64,000 nucleotides of DNA, taken from contig NZ_SBFF01000011.1 of NCBI RefSeq assembly GCF_004151485.1, positions 129,720-193,719 of the forward strand, in the 5' to 3' direction. This DNA comes from Sphingosinicella sp. CPCC 101087. Its GTDB lineage: Bacteria; Pseudomonadota; Alphaproteobacteria; Sphingomonadales; Sphingomonadaceae. Below the pieces are notes generated by a model. The model was not told the origin of the DNA. It saw nothing but the letters and a program-made list of their open reading frames with translations, and ran no database searches. Below, in pieces: positions 55,069 through 63,958 of the stretch. The first letter of the stretch is position 1. Each line of letters opens with the position of its first letter. The position numbers and the translations under genes are program-made.

Positions 55069-55884
55069 ATGGCTGTCACCCGGACGTTCGATGCTCAGCC
55101 CGCCGCCCCCGAGATAGCGGTGCGGACGATCTCTACCGCCGATCTGCGAGCGGTGCTGAGCGAAGGCTATCGCGATTTCCTCGAGAAACGAGGCGATCTG
55201 ATCGTGGTCGGCCTGATCTATCCGATCATCGGCTTCGTCGCCGCCGCGGTCTCCCTTGGCGGCCAGCTGATCCCGCTCTTCTTCCCGATCGCCGCCGGCA
55301 TCGGCCTGCTCGGTCCGGTCGCGGCGCTCGGCTTCTACGAGCTGGCCCGCCGGCGCGAGGCCGGCCTCGATTCGAGCTGGCGCCATTTCCTCGACGTGAC
55401 GAAGCGGCCAGGCTGGGATTCGATCATGGCGGTCGCCGGCATATTGCTGCTGATCTTCTCGGCCTGGCTGCTCTCGGCCTGGATCCTCTACGCCTTGTTT
55501 ATCGACGCGCCGCCGCAATCCGTGAGCTATTTCGTCGAGCGTCTGCTCGTCACCCAGGGCGGGTGGCGCCTCATCGCCATCGGCAATCTCGTCGGGATCG
55601 CATTCGCCGCTCTGGTGCTGACGCTCAGCGTCGTGTCGCTGCCGATGCTCGTCGATTGCGACGTGGGCGCGCGGACCGCGATCGCCACCTCCATTCGGGC
55701 GGTCAAAGCGAACAAGGGACTGATGTTCCTGTGGGGCGTGATTGTCGCGGTCCTGCTCGTCCTGGGATCGATACCGGCTTTCGTGGGCTTGGCCTTCGTG
55801 CTCCCCTGGCTCGGCTATGCGACCTGGCACCTTTATACGAGACTGGTCGACCGGACCGACCTGCCCAGGCATGCCGCCGGCTGA
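55069..55884 (+). CDS. DUF2189 integral membrane protein
   Basis: 271 residues with about six transmembrane segments, for example GLIYPIIGFVAAAVSLG, IMAVAGILLLIFSAWLLSAW and LMFLWGVIVAVLLVLGSIPA. The N-terminal region STADLRAVLSEGYRDFLEKR matches DUF2189 proteins, which are common in alphaproteobacteria, sometimes near respiratory genes. AGGAGAGG precedes the ATG. Function unknown. Confidence 0.9.
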   Translation: MAVTRTFDAQPAAPEIAVRTISTADLRAVLSEGYRDFLEKRGDLIVVGLIYPIIGFVAAAVSLGGQLIPLFFPIAAGIGLLGPVAALGFYELARRREAGLDSSWRHFLDVTKRPGWDSIMAVAGILLLIFSAWLLSAWILYALFIDAPPQSVSYFVERLLVTQGGWRLIAIGNLVGIAFAALVLTLSVVSLPMLVDCDVGARTAIATSIRAVKANKGLMFLWGVIVAVLLVLGSIPAFVGLAFVLPWLGYATWHLYTRLVDRTDLPRHAAG

Positions 55885-55967
55885 TCCCACGCCGTCGAAG
55901 CTCGCGCAGCCCTCATGATCTGATCCGCCGCCTCTGCTATGCCCCGCACAAAACAGGGGGGCGAAAG

Positions 55968-58178
55968 GTGGTTCGATCGGGTCTCACGCTGGCCGCGGCG
56001 TTGCTGCTTCTCCTGGCGGCGATGGCGCTCAAGGGGACGCTGATCCCCCTTCCCTCCTCGCCATCAGAACCGACGGCCGATCGGTTCGACGCCCATCGCG
56101 CCGCAGCGCGGCTCGCCCGAATCCTCGGAGATCAGCGGCCTCACCCGGTCGACAGCCCGGCCAGCGACGCGGTGCGCCGCAGGCTGCTCGCCGAGATGCG
56201 CGCGGTGGGCCTCGATCCGCAGGTCAGCGACGATTTCGCCTGCAACGGCCATGCTCGCGGCCGCGCCGTCGGATGCGCGCGGGTACGCAACCTCGTTGCG
56301 ACCATCGGTCCGCGGCGCGGCCGACACCTTCTCCTCTCCGCTCATTATGACGGCACCTTTGCCGGTCCCGGCGCCGCCGATGCAGGCATCGCCGTCGCGA
56401 CCCTGCTCGAGACCGCCCATCTGCTGCGCGGCCGCACGCTGGGCCGGCCGGTCACCTTCCTGTTCAACGAAGGCGAGGAGATGGGGCTGATCGGCGCGCG
56501 TGCCTTCCTCGACCGGGACCCTCTGGCGGAGCAGGTCGATTCGGCGCTGAACTTCGAGGCGCGCGGCGTCACGGGTCCCGCGACGATGTTCGAGACGAGC
56601 CGTCCGAACGGCCCGGCCATCGCCCGCTTCGCCCGCTCGGTCGACCGGCCGGTCGCCAACTCTCTGAGTACCGACCTCTATCGGCTCATCCCCAATTCGA
56701 CCGACGTCGCGGTCTTCGAGGAGCGCGACTGGACCATCCTCAACTTCGCGATCATCGGCAACGAGACGCGATATCACAGCGCCGGCGACGACCTCGCGGC
56801 CCTGGACAGGCGCAGCCTCCAACATATGGGGGATCAGGCGCTGGCCCTCACGCTCGATCTGGCGCAACGACCGGCGCCCACGGCTTCCGGCGAATGGCTC
56901 TATGCCGACCTGGCCGGCCGACAGCTTCTCACCCTTCCCCTCCTCCCCGCGCTCGCCTTGCTCGGCCTGCTGCTGGTCTTCTTCATGGCGCTGGTCGTGC
57001 GGCGACGCGCGATCGCCCGGCCCTGCGCCGCGGTGGCGATCGGCCTGTTGGGCGCGGGCGGAATTGCGTGGGCGGGTCAGGCGATCCTCTCCGTAATCCG
57101 CTCCGGCGACTATTGGCGTGGCCATCCCTGGGTGACCGAGCTTGCAGTCTACGGCTCGGCAATGGCGGCGATACTGCTGGCCCTGCTCCTCGTCGCCCCC
57201 GGCTCCGGCCCGCGGCCGCTTCGCGCCGCCTTCTGGCTCATCTTCCTCGCGGGCGGAGCGGCGACGAGCGCGGTGGCGCCTGGCGCCGCAATCTACTTTC
57301 TGTTCCCGCCGCTCGTTGCCGCAGCCGGAATCCTGCTCGGGCGGCGGTGGCCGGTCGCGGAGCCCGCCGGCGCGATCGCGGCGGCGCTGCTCCTGTTCCT
57401 CAGCTTCGGACCGGCGCTTTCGCTGTTCGAGGAGCTGATGAGCAATGGCCCGCATTGGATGTTTGCGCCGATCGGCGCAGTGATCCTGCTGCCGGCGCTG
57501 ATCGAGCTCCTGCCGCTGATCAGACGCGTGCCGCGGATTCTCGTCCTGGCCGGCGCGGGCGACCTGTTCCTCCTGCCCTGGGCCGCAGTCGCGCTGACGC
57601 CCGCCTATAGCGAGGATCGCCAGCAGCTCTTCGCCATCGAATATGTCTGGGATGCCGACGCCCGGACCGGACGCTGGGCGGTCAACAATGACGGCGCGCC
57701 GGTGCCGTTCGCCGCCGATTGGGAAAGGGCCGAGCTGCCTCATTCGATGCGCAAGCGCTGGGTCGCGCCGGCCCCGGCGCTTCCCGTCGCCGCGCCCGCG
57801 GTGGAAATCGCGGCACGACGACCCGTCGCGGGTGGCCGCCGGCTGACCTTGCGGCTGCGGACCGGAGGCGCCGAGAGCGTGACCCTGCTCGCGCCGCCCG
57901 ACGCAGCAGTGCGAGCGGCCGGGGAGCCGGGATATCTGCGACGCTACCGCCCCGGCGGCCGCGAGGATCGCTACGCTTTGCGTTGCGTCGGCCGAAGCTG
58001 TGACGGTGCCCTGATCGAGTTGGTGATCGGCCGCCCCGAGCCGGTCGAGTTCACCGTCATCGGCACCCGCTCCGGCCTGCCCCCTGCAGCGGCGCCCCTC
58101 GTGGCGGCAAGGCCCGAACGGGCACGGCCGCAATATGCACCGGACACGACTATCTCGATATCGCGAACGAGGATGTGA
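55968..58178 (+). CDS. M28-family metallopeptidase with C-terminal multi-helix membrane domain
   Basis: 736 residues. An N-terminal signal anchor (TLAAALLLLLAAMAL) is followed by an M28 zinc domain with H126 and D128 (SAHYDG), D138 (GPGAADAG), E170/E171 (FNEGEEMG), E197 (NFEARG) and H270 (RYHSAGDD). Residues about 305-560 are a polytopic membrane domain with roughly eight helices, and the last 170 residues are soluble and beta-rich. This resembles the ER-type M28 (ERMP1-like) architecture. GTG 55968 with GGGGGG upstream is chosen; the frame is open earlier only as a shadow. An aminopeptidase role is inferred. Confidence 0.87.
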   Translation: MVRSGLTLAAALLLLLAAMALKGTLIPLPSSPSEPTADRFDAHRAAARLARILGDQRPHPVDSPASDAVRRRLLAEMRAVGLDPQVSDDFACNGHARGRAVGCARVRNLVATIGPRRGRHLLLSAHYDGTFAGPGAADAGIAVATLLETAHLLRGRTLGRPVTFLFNEGEEMGLIGARAFLDRDPLAEQVDSALNFEARGVTGPATMFETSRPNGPAIARFARSVDRPVANSLSTDLYRLIPNSTDVAVFEERDWTILNFAIIGNETRYHSAGDDLAALDRRSLQHMGDQALALTLDLAQRPAPTASGEWLYADLAGRQLLTLPLLPALALLGLLLVFFMALVVRRRAIARPCAAVAIGLLGAGGIAWAGQAILSVIRSGDYWRGHPWVTELAVYGSAMAAILLALLLVAPGSGPRPLRAAFWLIFLAGGAATSAVAPGAAIYFLFPPLVAAAGILLGRRWPVAEPAGAIAAALLLFLSFGPALSLFEELMSNGPHWMFAPIGAVILLPALIELLPLIRRVPRILVLAGAGDLFLLPWAAVALTPAYSEDRQQLFAIEYVWDADARTGRWAVNNDGAPVPFAADWERAELPHSMRKRWVAPAPALPVAAPAVEIAARRPVAGGRRLTLRLRTGGAESVTLLAPPDAAVRAAGEPGYLRRYRPGGREDRYALRCVGRSCDGALIELVIGRPEPVEFTVIGTRSGLPPAAAPLVAARPERARPQYAPDTTISISRTRM

Positions 58179-58227
58179 GGGCGCCGCGACACGTGCACCC
58201 TCGGCAGATCTGCGCTAATCCGCGCGC

Positions 58228-59547
58228 GTGGCCGATCTATTCCAGGACGAACCCCCGCCTTCGCCTCCGGCGCCGCCGGCGGACAATGCGCCCCTCGCGG
58301 ACCGCCTTCGGCCGCGCCGCCTCGAGGATGTCGTCGGCCAGGAGCATCTGACCGGGTCGGACGGCGCAATCGGCCGCATGGTGGCTGCGGGCAAACTCGC
58401 CTCGATGATCCTTTGGGGTCCGCCCGGGACCGGCAAGACGACGATCGCCCGCTTGCTCGCGGACGCGGTCGGCATGCGCTTCGTGGCCATATCAGCCGTA
58501 TTCTCCGGCGTCGCCGATCTGAAGAAGGTGTTCGCAGAGGCGCGCGATCACCGGCGAATCGACAAGCAGACTTTGTTGTTCGTGGACGAGATTCACCGCT
58601 TCAACCGCGCCCAGCAGGACGGCTTCCTGCCTTATGTCGAGGACGGCACCGTCGTGCTGGTCGGCGCGACCACCGAGAACCCGTCATTCGAACTGAACGC
58701 GGCCTTGCTTTCGCGCGCGCAGGTGCTGATCCTCAACCGTCTCGACGCGGCTGCCCTGGGCAAACTGCTCGACCGCGCCGAGGCCCTGATGGACCGGCCG
58801 CTGCCGCTGACCGTCCAGGCCCGCAATGCCCTCATCGCCACCGCCGACGGCGATGGCCGCTTCATCCTCAATCAGGCGGAGACCCTGTTTTCGGTCGATC
58901 TCGATGCGCCGCTCGATCCGGCCGGGCTCGCCGCCTTGCTGCACCGGCGAGTCGCGGTCTACGACAAGGACCGCGAGGGGCATTACAATCTGATTTCGGC
59001 GCTGCACAAATCGCTGCGCGGATCGGACCCGCAGGCCGCACTTTACTATCTCGCGCGGATGCTCGTCGCCGGCGAGGAGCCGCTCTACGTGCTGCGCCGC
59101 ATCGTCCGCTTCGCGTCCGAGGATATCGGACTCGCCGACCCAAATGCCCTGGTCCAGTGCCTGGCCGCCAAGGAGGCCTATGATTTCCTCGGCTCGCCCG
59201 AAGGCGAGTTGGCGATCGTGCAAGCCTGCCTCTATTGCGCCACGGCGCCCAAGTCGAACGCCGCCTATCGGGCGCAGAAAGACGCATGGCGGGCGGCCGA
59301 AGAGACCGGGTCGCTGATGCCGCCCAAGACCATCCTCAACGCCCCGACCCGGCTGATGAAGCAGATCGGCTACGGCAAGGGCTATCGCTACGATCATGAC
59401 GTGGAGGGCGCCTTTTCCGGCGAGGACTATTGGCCCGAGGAAATGAAGGCCCGTACCTTCTACGCGCCGACCGATCGCGGCTTCGAGCGCAAGATCGCCG
59501 AGCGCATCGCTTATTGGGAGTCGTTGAAACGTGAGAAAGAAGCGTAA
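58228..59547 (+). CDS. rarA: Replication-associated recombination protein A (RarA/MgsA AAA+ ATPase)
   Basis: 439-residue AAA+ ATPase related to clamp loaders, acting at stalled replication forks. It has LADRLRPRRLEDVVGQEHL, Walker A GPPGTGKTT (64-72), Walker B LLFVDEIHRFNRAQQ (D120, E121), sensor VLVGATTENPSFELN, and the C-terminal domain with LYYLARMLVAGEEPLYVLRR. GTG start. The last 17 bases overlap the next gene. Confidence 0.96.
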   Translation: MADLFQDEPPPSPPAPPADNAPLADRLRPRRLEDVVGQEHLTGSDGAIGRMVAAGKLASMILWGPPGTGKTTIARLLADAVGMRFVAISAVFSGVADLKKVFAEARDHRRIDKQTLLFVDEIHRFNRAQQDGFLPYVEDGTVVLVGATTENPSFELNAALLSRAQVLILNRLDAAALGKLLDRAEALMDRPLPLTVQARNALIATADGDGRFILNQAETLFSVDLDAPLDPAGLAALLHRRVAVYDKDREGHYNLISALHKSLRGSDPQAALYYLARMLVAGEEPLYVLRRIVRFASEDIGLADPNALVQCLAAKEAYDFLGSPEGELAIVQACLYCATAPKSNAAYRAQKDAWRAAEETGSLMPPKTILNAPTRLMKQIGYGKGYRYDHDVEGAFSGEDYWPEEMKARTFYAPTDRGFERKIAERIAYWESLKREKEA

Positions 59548-60910
59548 CCTGATCCTGTTCCTGGCCGCGCTGGCCGCTCCGGCGGCGGCACAATCCCCTT
59601 CCGACCCGGAGCTTTACGACCGGGCTCTGGCAGCGGGTTACAAGGCCCAGTTCCTTTGCTCGGGTCTTTGGAATGGCGGCCGGACGCGCGACGAGGTCGA
59701 GCGTGACGAGCTGACCGGCATCTACGATCGGATCGCCGCCGCCGTTCCGGCGCTCCCGGCCGAGATCGACAAGGCGTCGCGCCAGGTCCGGGTCGGTTTC
59801 GCAGAAACCATGCCGCCCCGGACCGCTCAGTGGCGCGCCGGTCTCGGTTGCGTCTCGCTGCCGATCGGAGCGCCGGCGGAAAGCGCAGGCCGTCTGCCTC
59901 GGCTGAGCGACGCCGAAGCCGACCTGGGAGCGCTCGATCGGCGTCCCTGGCCGATGGGCGACGAAGGTGCCGAGGCGCCGCAGCCGCGGCCCGCCGAACT
60001 CGAGCGGGTCGCCGGCAGCGCGCTGGACGGCGCGGCGTTTGGCGGCCGGACCAGCGCCGTGCTCGTGCTGCGCAATGGCCGGATCGTCGCCGAGCGATAC
60101 GGCCTCGGCCACGACAGACACACGTCCCAACGCACCTGGTCGGTCGCCAAGTCGCTCGCGGGCACCCTGATCGGTCACGGCGTGCAACGCGGGATAATCC
60201 GTACCGACGAGGCGGCCGATCTGACCGCCTGGCGCTCCCCCGGCGATCCCCGCGCGGCAATCACCGTGGACCAGCTGATTCGAATGGCGAGCGGCCTCAC
60301 CAGCGATACGGCCGGCAACCGGACCGACGACCTCTATATGGGCGGGACGGCCGTCGCCGACCGCAGCCCGCGCTGGCCCCTGCTGCACCCTCCCGGTTCG
60401 CACTACCGCTATGCCAATAACGATACGCTGCTCGCGACGATGGCGCTGATGGAGAGGCTGCCGGAGACTGAGCGCCTCGGCTTTCCGCTCGGCTTTTTCC
60501 GACGCCTCGGCATGACCCGGACCATCGCCGAGACCGACTGGCAGGGAAATTTCATCCTCTCCAGCCAGGTGTGGACGACGGCGCGGGATCTCGCCCGGCT
60601 CGGCCTGCTATATCTCCAGGATGGCGTTTGGCAGGGGGAACGCCTGCTTCCGGAGGGCTGGCGCGAATACGTTACCCGCGCATCGGGGCCGCAGCCTGAG
60701 GGGGATTTCGGCTATGGCGCGACCTTCTGGCTGATGAACCGGTCGGAGGGCGTGCCGCCCGATTCGTTCGCCGCCTTCGGCAATCGCGGCCAATATCTGG
60801 TCATCGTCCCGTCGCGCGACCTCGTGATCGTCCGCCGCGGCTATGACTCGAGCCAGGACAGGTTCGACGTTGCCGCATTCACACGCGCCGTGGTGGCAGC
60901 CCTGGACTAG
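59531..60910 (+). CDS. Exported beta-lactamase-fold serine hydrolase
   Basis: 459 residues with a signal peptide (NLILFLAALAAPAAAQ). Class C beta-lactamase/penicillin-binding-protein fold: S204-V-A-K207 (SxxK) and Y294-A-N296 (YxN), plus a C-terminal SRDLVIVRRGYD. The 150-residue N-terminal extension is not typical of true AmpC. A resistance role is therefore doubtful; such proteins are often esterases or peptidases. GTG start overlapping rarA by 17 nt. Confidence 0.9.
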   Translation: MRKKRNLILFLAALAAPAAAQSPSDPELYDRALAAGYKAQFLCSGLWNGGRTRDEVERDELTGIYDRIAAAVPALPAEIDKASRQVRVGFAETMPPRTAQWRAGLGCVSLPIGAPAESAGRLPRLSDAEADLGALDRRPWPMGDEGAEAPQPRPAELERVAGSALDGAAFGGRTSAVLVLRNGRIVAERYGLGHDRHTSQRTWSVAKSLAGTLIGHGVQRGIIRTDEAADLTAWRSPGDPRAAITVDQLIRMASGLTSDTAGNRTDDLYMGGTAVADRSPRWPLLHPPGSHYRYANNDTLLATMALMERLPETERLGFPLGFFRRLGMTRTIAETDWQGNFILSSQVWTTARDLARLGLLYLQDGVWQGERLLPEGWREYVTRASGPQPEGDFGYGATFWLMNRSEGVPPDSFAAFGNRGQYLVIVPSRDLVIVRRGYDSSQDRFDVAAFTRAVVAALD

Positions 60911-60918
60911 TGGACAGG

Positions 60919-61284
60919 ATGCCACAGCGCCCCGGACCCTTCGAAACGTGGGACGAGGTCGTCTCCTTCGCTTTGTCTTTGCCCGAAACGGAGCTCTCGA
61001 CATCGTACGGACGACCGGCGGTGAAGGTGCGCGGCAAGGCCTTCGTCTATCCCGGCCGCGAAGAAGGCAGCTTCGCCGTCGCCGCACCGATAGGCGAGAA
61101 GGAGCTGCTGATGGAGACCGAGCCCGACACCTTCTGGGAGACCGCGCACTATCGCGGCTGGCCGGCCGTGCTCGTCCGCTACGGCAGCCCATCGCGCGAA
61201 CGGATCGAGACGCTGATCGATCGCGCCTGGTGGGACCGGGCCAGCAAGGCGCAACGCTCGGCACGCGGCGCCGAACGGCCTTGA
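60919..61284 (+). CDS. MmcQ/YjbR-family protein
   Basis: 121 residues from ATG 60919 (124 if GTG 60910, which overlaps the preceding stop, is used). The family pattern is clear: FALSLPETELSTSYGRPAVK, VAAPIGEKELLMETEPDTFW, and YGSPSRERIETLIDRAWWD. These small alpha/beta proteins have a DNA-binding-like fold but no established function. Confidence 0.9.
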   Translation: MPQRPGPFETWDEVVSFALSLPETELSTSYGRPAVKVRGKAFVYPGREEGSFAVAAPIGEKELLMETEPDTFWETAHYRGWPAVLVRYGSPSRERIETLIDRAWWDRASKAQRSARGAERP

Positions 61285-61309
61285 CGGAAGCGCCCCAGCG
61301 CCGCGCCCG

Positions 61310-62167
61310 ATGATGCCCCCTTCCCGCCTGGTGCGGTTCGCGGCGATCGACTGGTCCGGCGCCAAGGGCCGCAGGCACAAAGGTATTGCGATCGCCGTCG
61401 CGGGCGAAGGTGATTCCGCCCCCGCGCTGGTGCGCCCGGGATATGCCTGGTCGCGCACCGAAGTGCTGGATTGGCTGCTCGCCGCGGACCAGGAAGCGCC
61501 GACCCTGTTCGGCTTCGACTTCAGCTTCGTGCCCCCGATCGCCGAGCGCGGCGAGTATCTGCCGGGCGAGAACCTGCCGCTGGAGGCGAAAGCCTTCTGG
61601 GCCTATGTCGACCGTGTGTCGGCGGACGAAGATCTAGGTGCCGCAAGCTTCCTTGAAACGCTGCATCGACGCCACTTCTACTTCGGAGCGGCCGACGGCG
61701 CGAAGCGTGATTTCCTTCACCACCGCGTCTGCGAGCATGTCTTCAACGCCGCCGGCGGCGGCAAGGCTTCGACGCTGTACGACGCGATCGGCGCCGCGCA
61801 GGTCGCCAAGGCGAGCTTCGCCGGTATGCGCCTGCTGCACCGTCTGCAGGGAAGCGTGCCGATCTGGCCATTCGATCGCCTGCTGCAAGGCGCCGGCGTG
61901 GTGGTCGAGATCTACACCCGCGTCTTCATCCGCATGGCTGGCCTGAGCGGGCGCAAGGTGCGCACGAAGCCCCAGCTGGACAGCGCACTGACAGCGCTGG
62001 GCAGCCGGCCGGCTCACCTCGACCGCGACCCCAATGATCATGAGACCGATGTGCTGATCGCCGCGGCAGGCCTGCGTCGCATCGCGGACAAAGAGCATTA
62101 TTGGAACCCGTCCCTGCTGACGCCCACGCTCGCGCGGACCGAGGGCTGGACGTTCGGCGTAGTCTGA
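61310..62167 (+). CDS. DUF429-like predicted RNase H-fold protein
   Basis: 285 residues. The start VRFAAIDWSGAKG, the mid-segment LFGFDFSFVPP and the later HETDVLIAAAGLRRIAD resemble the acidic-residue spacing of DUF429 RNase H-like proteins, which place Asp residues on the central strands. The match is by eye and moderate. No neighbours suggest a function. The upstream gap is 25 bp, so it may be co-transcribed with the YjbR-like gene. Confidence 0.7.
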   Translation: MMPPSRLVRFAAIDWSGAKGRRHKGIAIAVAGEGDSAPALVRPGYAWSRTEVLDWLLAADQEAPTLFGFDFSFVPPIAERGEYLPGENLPLEAKAFWAYVDRVSADEDLGAASFLETLHRRHFYFGAADGAKRDFLHHRVCEHVFNAAGGGKASTLYDAIGAAQVAKASFAGMRLLHRLQGSVPIWPFDRLLQGAGVVVEIYTRVFIRMAGLSGRKVRTKPQLDSALTALGSRPAHLDRDPNDHETDVLIAAAGLRRIADKEHYWNPSLLTPTLARTEGWTFGVV

Positions 62168-62237
62168 CCGCCGACCCGCCCACGCTTTCCGCGCGGTCCT
62201 TTCCGGCTATGCTAACGGTCGCAACAGGAGGTGAAGC

Positions 62238-63491
62238 ATGGTTCCAACGCGCTTATGGCTGCTCGCGGCAGCAGCGATCTTCGCCTCCTCTGCAGCGGCC
62301 GTGTCGGCGTCCGAGACGCCAGGGCTTTGCTGGACCGGCACCTGGGCGAGCTCCCAGCAGGTTCCGGAGGAGCACAATGCGCTCGGCCGTGAGAGTCTCG
62401 ACGACGCCACCCTGCGCCAGATCGTCCGCACGACGATTGGGGGCGATCGGATCCGGCTGCGCCTCTCCAATCTGTTCGGCACCGAGCCGCTGCGCCTTCG
62501 CTCGGTCCGGGTTGCCGCCTCGGCCGATCCGGGCTCGCCCCGTATCGTCGACGGGAGCGACCGGACCGTCACCTTCGGCGGCAGCGACTCCGTCCTGATT
62601 CCCGCCGGCGCCGAAGCGCTTTCCGATCCAGTCGACCTAACCGTGGCGCCGATGAGCCACCTCGCCATCTCCTTCCACCTGCCCGATCCGCCAGAACGCC
62701 AGACCAGCCATCCCGGGTCACGCGCCACCTCCTATTTCGTGGCGGGGGACCGCAGCGCGGCGGTGGACCTTCCCGGCGCCGGAACCGTGACCCACTGGTA
62801 CCAGCTCGGCGGGGTCGACGTCGCGACCGCCTGCGGCGCCGTGGCGGCGATCGTCACGCTCGGCGACTCGATCACCGACGGGTTCGGCGTCGCGCCGGAC
62901 AGCGATACCCGCTGGCCTGATTTCCTGGCGCGGCGCCTGCGCGCCGATCCCCGGACCGGCCACCTGGCCGTGCTCAACCACGGGATCGGCGGCAACCGCC
63001 TGCTGCGCGACGGGCTCGGCCCCAACACGCTTGCCCGCTTCGATCGCGACGTGCTCCTGCAGCCCGGAGCGCGCTTCCTCATCCTGCTCGTCGGCGTCAA
63101 CGATCTTGGCGTGTTCGCGCATGAGGGTCCCGCTACGCCGGAGGCCCATCGGGCGCTCGTCGCGAACATGATCGGGGCCTACCGCCAGATGGTCGCCCGA
63201 GCTCGCGAACGGCGGATCATGGCGATCGGCGCGACTCTCCCGCCGATTGGCGGCTCGGACTATCTGCGCGCGGACCCCGCGATCGAGGCGGACCGGCAGA
63301 CCCTCAACGCCTGGATTCGCACGCCCGGACATTTCGACGCCGTCATCGATTTCGATGCGGCCTTGCGCGATCCCGCCGATCCGACCCGGATGCGCGCCGA
63401 CGTGAATTCCGGCGATGGACTGCACCCGTCGATCGCTGGCTATGAGGCCATGGCGCGAGCGGTGGACCTGGGCCTGTTCGTGGGGGAATAG
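62238..63491 (+). CDS. Exported SGNH/GDSL-family hydrolase
   Basis: 417 residues with a signal peptide (AAAAIFASSAAAVSA). An N-terminal beta-sandwich region (about 30-190) precedes the SGNH domain: S211 in VTLGDSITDGFG, Gly in NHGIGGNRLL, Asn in LVGVNDLG, and D393/H396 in GDGLHPSIAGYEAM. This two-domain form is common in secreted carbohydrate or lipid esterases (SGNH/GDSL type). AGGAGGTG precedes the ATG. Likely substrate is an O-acyl group on a polysaccharide; inference. Confidence 0.92.
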   Translation: MVPTRLWLLAAAAIFASSAAAVSASETPGLCWTGTWASSQQVPEEHNALGRESLDDATLRQIVRTTIGGDRIRLRLSNLFGTEPLRLRSVRVAASADPGSPRIVDGSDRTVTFGGSDSVLIPAGAEALSDPVDLTVAPMSHLAISFHLPDPPERQTSHPGSRATSYFVAGDRSAAVDLPGAGTVTHWYQLGGVDVATACGAVAAIVTLGDSITDGFGVAPDSDTRWPDFLARRLRADPRTGHLAVLNHGIGGNRLLRDGLGPNTLARFDRDVLLQPGARFLILLVGVNDLGVFAHEGPATPEAHRALVANMIGAYRQMVARARERRIMAIGATLPPIGGSDYLRADPAIEADRQTLNAWIRTPGHFDAVIDFDAALRDPADPTRMRADVNSGDGLHPSIAGYEAMARAVDLGLFVGE

Positions 63492-63669
63492 ATCCCGGCT
63501 CGCCTCGCGTCTCAAGAGATTGGCTCCATCAGAATGGGGACGGAGCGTCTCTCCGGCCGCGCGGGACGGGAGGCCGCGAATGTGCCCGCACGAGCAGCCG
63601 TCGGCCGCGCCTTCCGTCTCCCCGCACGCCGGACGGTCGCGCGCCGTGGCGCCCGACTCCGCACGAACG

Positions 63670-63694
63670 CTTGACGCGGAACCACCGCGTCAAG
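63670..63694. terminator. Perfect 10-bp inverted repeat downstream of the SGNH hydrolase
   Basis: CTTGACGCGG (63670-63679), loop AACCA, CCGCGTCAAG (63685-63694). It could fold as a terminator-type hairpin, though no T-run follows. The TTGACG in the left arm could also be a -35 box, so a protein-binding role cannot be excluded. Confidence 0.35.
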
Positions 63695-63704
63695 ACATGT
63701 TCGA

Positions 63705-63718
63705 TGTTAGCGCTCCCA
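63705..63718. promoter_or_regulatory. Degenerate LacI/GntR-like site TGTTAGCGCTCCCA
   Basis: Centre AGCGCT is palindromic and the left half TGTTAGC fits LacI-family half-sites. The right half deviates at two positions. It is 221 bp upstream of the stronger site and might be an auxiliary operator. Confidence 0.25.
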
Positions 63719-63910
63719 TTTCCAGAGCGCTTTACGGGCCGTCCCGCGGCTCATGGTATCCCGGGCCCGTTCCGTCGCGACGTAAGCGTCGGGGCACCCT
63801 GCCGACATTCCGCTTGTTTTCATCGGCTTGACTGATCCGAAGCCTGTCCTTTCTCACCGCTGACCCGCACGTTGCTCGGGAGCGAACATCCAGGGACGAC
63901 GGTTACGCGA

Positions 63911-63958
63911 TTGACAGGCGGGCCCGATCGGGGCACAAAAATGTGAGCGCTCACATTT
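63911..63958 (+). promoter_or_regulatory. Promoter with near-ideal lac-type operator for a gene beyond the window
   Basis: TTGACA (63911-63916) is a perfect -35 box. At 63939-63958 is a perfect 20-bp palindrome with core TGTGAGCGCTCACA flanked by AAA/TTT. It matches the symmetric lac operator at 18 of 20 positions. The site sits where a LacI-family repressor would block the -10 region and transcription start. The regulated gene is probably to the right on the plus strand. Confidence 0.65.

Noticed and set aside
59531..60910. Calling the serine hydrolase an antibiotic-resistance beta-lactamase
   Set aside because: SxxK and YxN are shared with many esterases and peptidases, and the long N-terminal extension is unlike AmpC. 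The resistance label is not supported.
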